Source: Choristocarpus tenellus KU-1152 (Eukaryota; Phaeophyceae). Taken from it: a DNA stretch of 23,061 nt. Below the pieces are notes generated by a model. It was not told the DNA's origin, made no database searches, and was given only the letters and a program-made list of their open reading frames with translations. The stretch is from positions 1 to 23,061 of the forward strand of contig CAXNAD020000266.1 in the NCBI GenBank assembly GCA_964200185.2. The letters run 5' to 3'. Position 1 is the first letter of the stretch; each line of letters opens with the position of its first letter. A program made the translations under genes and the position numbers. This document shows, in pieces, positions 19,201-23,061 of the stretch.

Positions 19201-22114
19201 CCAATACCCATCTCCTCATATCCCGGTATTGGTGGTCCCATCTTACTGGTAAGGTGTGATATGGTTAGACAAAAGGTTGAGAGCAGGACAGTTACAGTTT
19301 CATGAGTGGGAAATCGGCATCTTAGCCTGTGAGTGGGTACTGTTTGCTGTTTGAGCTTTTTTCTGCCATGCTACTTAGATATTACTTCACACTATATACT
19401 ACAATACAATCCTGCATTGTGGTCATTTTGGAAATGAAAATAGACTGCTCACATTATAACAGCGAACCAACCCTAACCCTCAAAAATATAATTGTACGTG
19501 ATTGAACTAAAGTACTTCTCAATACCAAACCCTATCGGCATCGTAATCCAGAATAGAACGGTCACGAACATTTCAACAATCTATTTTCTTCTCAAGAGGC
19601 ATTATCAACCTTCTAAGATTCAAGAATCTCAACAGCCAAACTGACCAAGAACAATCCGAGGTACCTTACGTGCTGTGAAAACTACTACCACAAGGATTCA
19701 ACATTCAAGGGTGCAAACCAATTGGTAGATGTTATTTCTTGGATACTCAAGAATGCAGAGTAAGATTACTAGTATTTCTACAAAATTCCCATGGACCATT
19801 GAAATGATACAACTATTTCATGTTCAACTGTGCTCACCCCCCCCCCCTCCAAAATGTGCGATGAAGATACTCTTCAAGTAGTGCTTTTAAAAAAATGAAA
19901 TTCTGAAAAGTGTTGAGAAGATGCAAGGCACTAGATCCAACCAATATGGCAGTGGGGACAACGTCCTAATAAATCAAAATTAGAATAAGGAGTGCATCCA
20001 CAACAAAGAAGAAAAACAAATTTCCATTCTTCATTAAACAAAACTGTCAGTCAGGTCCATCCAAGGATTACTGTGCTATGCGTGTCATGGTGTACTAATA
20101 CGTAGAGCAGTCATTGGTGCTTTGCAATGGTATGGTGTTGATATCTCCTGTCTGTACAATAGTCCAATACTCTTAATGTAACAATCTGGCACAGTACAGC
20201 AATGGATATTAATATGATATTTGCTCTCAGGATCGTCTCAGGACCGACAGGATGACCCCCATCACCACCTTGGTCATGTCAACACTGCTCCTATCCTTCA
20301 CTTTTGTGCCAAGACTCTAGGGTAGCACTTGTGTTTCTCTTGAGAATTGTAGATGAGTCTAACCAGGTGTTGCTGAGTTTTGAGGGTCCCTCTGACTTAT
20401 TGGTGGCACACGTTGGTATATGGATACATCCAGATTGCACAAGCACTTTATCCATATTGATGACCCTCTTTGAATGTCTTAGGGTTAGGGCTATTTTACA
20501 TAAATACGGTTCAAAAACTCGTGTGAAACTCAAAATGTTGCTAACACATCCCACTCAGTTACTATGACTTGAAATTGACAATGGCTCGAGAAAATCTCTC
20601 TTTCCCTCATGGCCACCCTCATTGCCATACTTTGGAAAAACAAATCAGTAGTGTACACCATTTTGAAGGCTGTCTTCAATTAATGGTGTTGGATCATGGT
20701 CCCTTCCTTAATTGCGCTCTTCTCAACTGCTCGCTTCACCCCTTCCCTAACGTGTGCAAACGAATGCTAAAAATCCTCTTCCACCCAATGCTGTAAACAT
20801 TATGATTAATGAAATCATACCCTAAAATCCAAGAGACTCTATTGGAGGGAGCATGTTTAGAAATCAAGAGGTTGAAGGGCCTGAGTTGTATTACAAACTT
20901 TGAGGTATGCTATCTTTGGATGAATCATTTTGCTTCTGTGGCAGAGAGCTTTGTGATGTTGATCAGCAAAGCCCTGTTCCTGTTCCTAAATAAATGCATA
21001 CATATATTTATAACTTGTAAGTATGTATGATAAACACTGTCTTTTCAACCTTAGTTTGGGTAATGTTGCTGTCAGTACCCTGCACTATTAATAGATACAC
21101 AAAGCAGAACATGCAGATGCCATGGAATGCTCACACGTACCAATGTGTGCAGAGCAGTATTTTGTGCTCTCCCTCAGTACAGATGTACCTGAACCCTGCT
21201 ATTGATGGGTAGAAAAGCATGGCACAAATGTAATTACATCATTATACTATGCTGCTTACACATTTACACACTCAAAAATGAATCAGATTCTGTTTCTCCA
21301 TCTCTCCTCTGCACTCACCGCCATTAATACAACAGGCTCAAGCGACCTTCCATTTCCCTCATGCCTGTAGGCTCGCAAGCGGAATCCCCCCCGTGATGTC
21401 GGTAGGTCGCACTCCGACACAAACCTAGTAACTGTGGTATCGCAGACCACTCCCTCATCAATTTTCACCTTTTCCATTTCGATCTCTGCTGCCCCACCCC
21501 TTGGGATTCGACTAAACAATGTACTTGAACTACTTTGATCGACAGCTTCAACCACCGTGCGAGAACCTTGTAACGAAAAAGCACTTTGATCAACTCCCTG
21601 ACAGTTTGAAGAAGACGGACAAAAGAGACAAGTGATCCAGTCACAAGGGAGTGTGAAGAGAGGAGATGGCCTGCAATGGGAAGGCAGTCTATATCCGGAT
21701 ACATCACGTAATAATCAAACTTCAGCAGCAGCCTTCGTCATTAACATGGAACTCACTAGTATCTAGTAACCAGTCAACAAGGCATGCGAATCAAGAAAGA
21801 CGGCAAAGATTGAATTTCTACGGGAAAGAATCCTCGAAGAAAACCTTTATGGAAAGGGAGATGATCCTATCGTTCGACTGGACTGCGAACGAAGGCTAGT
21901 ATAGCTTTCTTTATTGGGGTGTTTTCACAGGTCGCCTCCCATGGTTTTGCTCCAACTCTTGTAGTACCTCGGAACATGTCCCACCGACGGCCGATGGCAT
22001 ATCACGTCGATATCCCTGATCACCCATTCCAAAACCAGCTAGCAAAGCACCGGTAATAGATCGAAATCCTTCTGCACTCGTCTGTGAGTGCGAGGATGGG
22101 CGGACGGGGGACAT
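13255..22114 (-). CDS. Bifunctional GTP cyclohydrolase II / 3,4-dihydroxy-2-butanone 4-phosphate synthase, 13 exons
   Basis: The enzyme makes both riboflavin precursors: GTP cyclohydrolase II converts GTP to 2,5-diamino-6-ribosylamino-4(3H)-pyrimidinone 5'-phosphate, and DHBPS converts ribulose 5-phosphate to 3,4-dihydroxy-2-butanone 4-phosphate. Exons in transcript order: 22114-21968, 21597-21319, 18194-18030, 17762-17607, 17333-17160, 16950-16894, 16803-16618, 16216-16031, 15556-15476, 15065-14919, 14279-14226, 13848-13724, 13354-13255. The model has 618 residues with TAG at 13257-13255. Key residues are three zinc cysteines (161, 172, 174), EGRGIGL (198-204), D232 and R234, [10 protein letters not shown] (434-443), TGISAGDRA (508-516), RPGHIFPL (534-541) and [10 protein letters not shown] (553-562). 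All introns have GT donors and only the last is not phase 0. The domain order, cyclohydrolase first, is opposite to the usual RibBA. Everything from 21597 downward is firm except the linker exon boundaries; the first exon is tentative. Confidence 0.92.
16618..16950 (-). CDS. Riboflavin gene exons 6-7: interdomain linker
   Basis: Exons 16950-16894 and 16803-16618. They encode about 81 residues with [16 protein letters not shown] in the first and [18 protein letters not shown] followed by a Ser/Asn/Gly-rich stretch in the second. They match neither enzyme domain. The acceptor of exon 6 could also lie six bases further in, at another AG. The similar pieces IFDEDGP and VTEDGP may be coincidental. 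Confidence 0.6.
17160..18194 (-). CDS. Riboflavin gene exons 3-5: catalytic core of GTP cyclohydrolase II
   Basis: Exons 18194-18030, 17762-17607 and 17333-17160. Exon 3 has VPVRVHDQC and C-x10-C-x-C, the zinc site, and ends IIYMQQ. Exon 4 begins exactly with [18 protein letters not shown] and carries [12 protein letters not shown], holding the Asp and Arg of the active site. Exon 5 begins SVRLMTNNP and ends with the helix leading to [12 protein letters not shown]. The three exons join in phase 0 and read through the conserved family motifs without a gap, which fixes these boundaries well. Confidence 0.95.
18195..21318 (-). other. 3.1-kb first conserved intron of the riboflavin gene
   Basis: No exon of the enzyme is missing across this interval, because the flanking coding sequences join in frame within the domain. 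It contains AT-rich microsatellite (about 18744-18775), short TTAGGG-like motifs near 19469 and 20480, a poly-C run near 19838, and several open frames of 60-90 codons on both strands that I cannot support as genes. Confidence 0.6.
21319..21597 (-). CDS. Riboflavin gene exon 2: start of GTP cyclohydrolase II domain
   Basis: 93 codons. The first 55 or so are not conserved. Then comes [19 protein letters not shown] and EPVVLMA, the family's first strand pair (compare the bacterial pattern of a Leu-Pro-Thr motif followed by Gly-x-Phe). The donor is GCG|GTGAGT, and the next exon continues with NGKDPSG in frame. Confidence 0.85.
21968..22114 (-). CDS. Tentative first coding exon of the riboflavin gene
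   Basis: ATG 22114 is the first ATG after an in-frame TAA, and the frame runs 49 codons ([17 protein letters not shown] to VGGTCSE) to a GAG|GTACTA donor in phase 0. That matches the phase of the next exon, whose acceptor (cttcaaactgtcag, ending 21598) has a long pyrimidine tract and whose frame has no ATG ahead of the conserved region. The Ser/Arg-rich, nearly acid-free start could be an organelle-targeting peptide, which is only an inference. An exon further right is possible. Confidence 0.45.
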
Positions 22115-22481
22115 TGGAAGGCAACAGCGGTGGTGGGACACAGTGAAATACAGGATGCCATCGGAATGGACACCGAATAAGCGTGGGCTTGTTTAATCTA
22201 GTATGTAGCAGTGGTGTTCATGGTTGTAGTAAACGATGAAGTTGACAGAACACTTCTTTCCATGAGTTAAGATGCTGCTTGAAAGTAAGCATCCGTGGAT
22301 TGTTGAGGTGACAAGAAGATCTCTCACCGGTCCAGATTTCCCTTGCGAAGTAACAATCTCCCTTGCGCATGTTCCAAAGAAGCACAAACCAGATCTCAAT
22401 GAAAACATGGACATGTAGGCCGTTTGGGCAGGTTTTCCCCGACAATCATGCCCTCCTCCCATAACTCCCCTCCCTGTTCCA
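22115..22481. promoter_or_regulatory. Possible divergent promoter region
   Basis: This interval separates the tentative start of the riboflavin gene (22114, minus strand) from a tentative start on the plus strand (22482). If both are correct it must hold two promoters. I see no clear TATA box, so the call rests on gene orientation alone. Confidence 0.3.
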
Positions 22482-22683
22482 ATGGGGCCAGAGGATGCCA
22501 ACCCTACGTCTACTATTACTGCTGCCAGCAGCACCAAAGAGAGGGCAAATGCAGAAGGTCGACTGCATGCCGCACATGGTCTAGAAAACATCTTGACTCA
22601 CTCTCATGTGTTGAACCTCATTACTCCTGGCTTGTTTATGGGGCCAAAAACGGTTGATAGAGGCGTTATTCCATTGAAACGGT
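22482..22683 (+). CDS. Tentative first exon of a divergent gene of unknown function
   Basis: ATG 22482 is the first ATG after an in-frame TAG near 22417. The frame reads MGPEDANPTSTITAASSTKE, then helix-like sequence with HVLNLITPGLFMGPK, up to a possible donor AAACG|GTACGA. I do not recognise the product and did not find the next exon before the window ends. On the opposite strand, ATG 22591 opens a 132-codon frame with a signal-peptide-like start (FALSLVLLAAVIV). Only one of the two is likely to be real. Confidence 0.3.
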
Positions 22684-22855
22684 ACGAAAATTCAACACTA
22701 TAAAAAATGACAAACGAAGTAAAATATAGTCGAAAAATCAGCGGTGCGCCGACTTGGAGGAAAATCGGAGAACTTCGTCAACAGCATACGATGCTTCGCA
22801 AAAGGTATCTCAACATGCGTCACCAGTCCTCACCACCGTAGATTCTTCACCTGGG

Positions 22856-23035
22856 ACTAAAGCACCTGGAGCAATTTGACTGTTCGTGACCACCACCTCC
22901 ACGTTTACACACTCTGATGAGACCAGGTATCTCTGTTCCATCCTTTGTGGCACGGCCGCTCAATTTTTTGTCCACCTCCAGCACCTTGACTACTGCAAAG
23001 TTTTGGTACAGCGACACACTATCAAAATGGCTCAA
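22856..23035 (-). CDS. Possible partial exon at the right edge
   Basis: The minus strand is open for about 60 codons with protein-like composition (LYQNFAVVKVLEVDKKLSG, then KDGTEIPGLIRVCKRGG) and ends near a CCCAG|GTGAAG donor. It has no ATG and no recognised family. It could be an exon of a gene entering from the right, or chance. Confidence 0.2.
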
Positions 23036-23061
23036 AGTATCTGGGGGGAGGGGGGGGGGCT

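Noticed and set aside
20304-20796. Adjacent + strand frames of 87 and 75 codons
   Set aside because: Similar-length frames occur on the other strand, no family is recognisable, and they are inside a long intron. Kept only as a search target.
13255-21597. Bacterial contamination as the source of the riboflavin gene
   Set aside because: The gene is split by eleven in-frame GT-AG introns within this span and lies in repeat-rich eukaryotic DNA.

Overview
This is intron-rich eukaryotic DNA. Coding sequence is broken into short exons (27 to 279 bp) joined by GT-AG introns and two apparent GC-AG introns. Introns and intergenic DNA carry microsatellites, homopolymer C and T runs and small tandem repeats. 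There is no bacterial operon layout, and I recognise no tRNA, rRNA or CRISPR. One intron holds a (CCCTAA)n tract, the vertebrate-type telomere unit, which some fungi, protists and algae also use. A spliced riboflavin-biosynthesis gene argues against a typical bilaterian animal. An alga or other protist, or an early-branching animal that acquired the gene, would fit. I cannot name the organism.

Layout. Positions 1-672 show no convincing gene. Positions 673-12224 (+) hold one long gene that I assembled into 20 exons and 839 codons with the reading frame kept across all 19 introns. Its product has an acidic N-terminus, a large soluble part, a helical stretch and two membrane segments near the C-terminus. 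I do not recognise the family. Positions 12225-13254 are the spacer between two convergent 3' ends. Positions 13255-22114 (-) hold a second gene of about 13 exons. It encodes a bifunctional riboflavin enzyme: GTP cyclohydrolase II first, a linker of about 100 residues, then 3,4-dihydroxy-2-butanone 4-phosphate synthase (DHBPS). Its first coding intron is about 3.1 kb (18195-21318) without a convincing exon. Upstream of it lies a tentative divergent + strand first exon at 22482, and the right edge has an unresolved open stretch on the minus strand.

The two enzyme halves perform the two committed steps that feed the two branches of riboflavin synthesis, and all key motifs I looked for are present, so the fusion looks functional. 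The order of the halves is opposite to the usual bacterial and plant RibBA. Other notable points are a very strong bias to phase-0 introns in both genes, a perfect 15-bp hairpin around a splice acceptor, a foldback element inside an intron, and interstitial telomere-like repeats. Exon coordinates were derived by hand from splice consensus, frame continuity and, for the riboflavin gene, conserved motifs. They have not been checked against transcripts.
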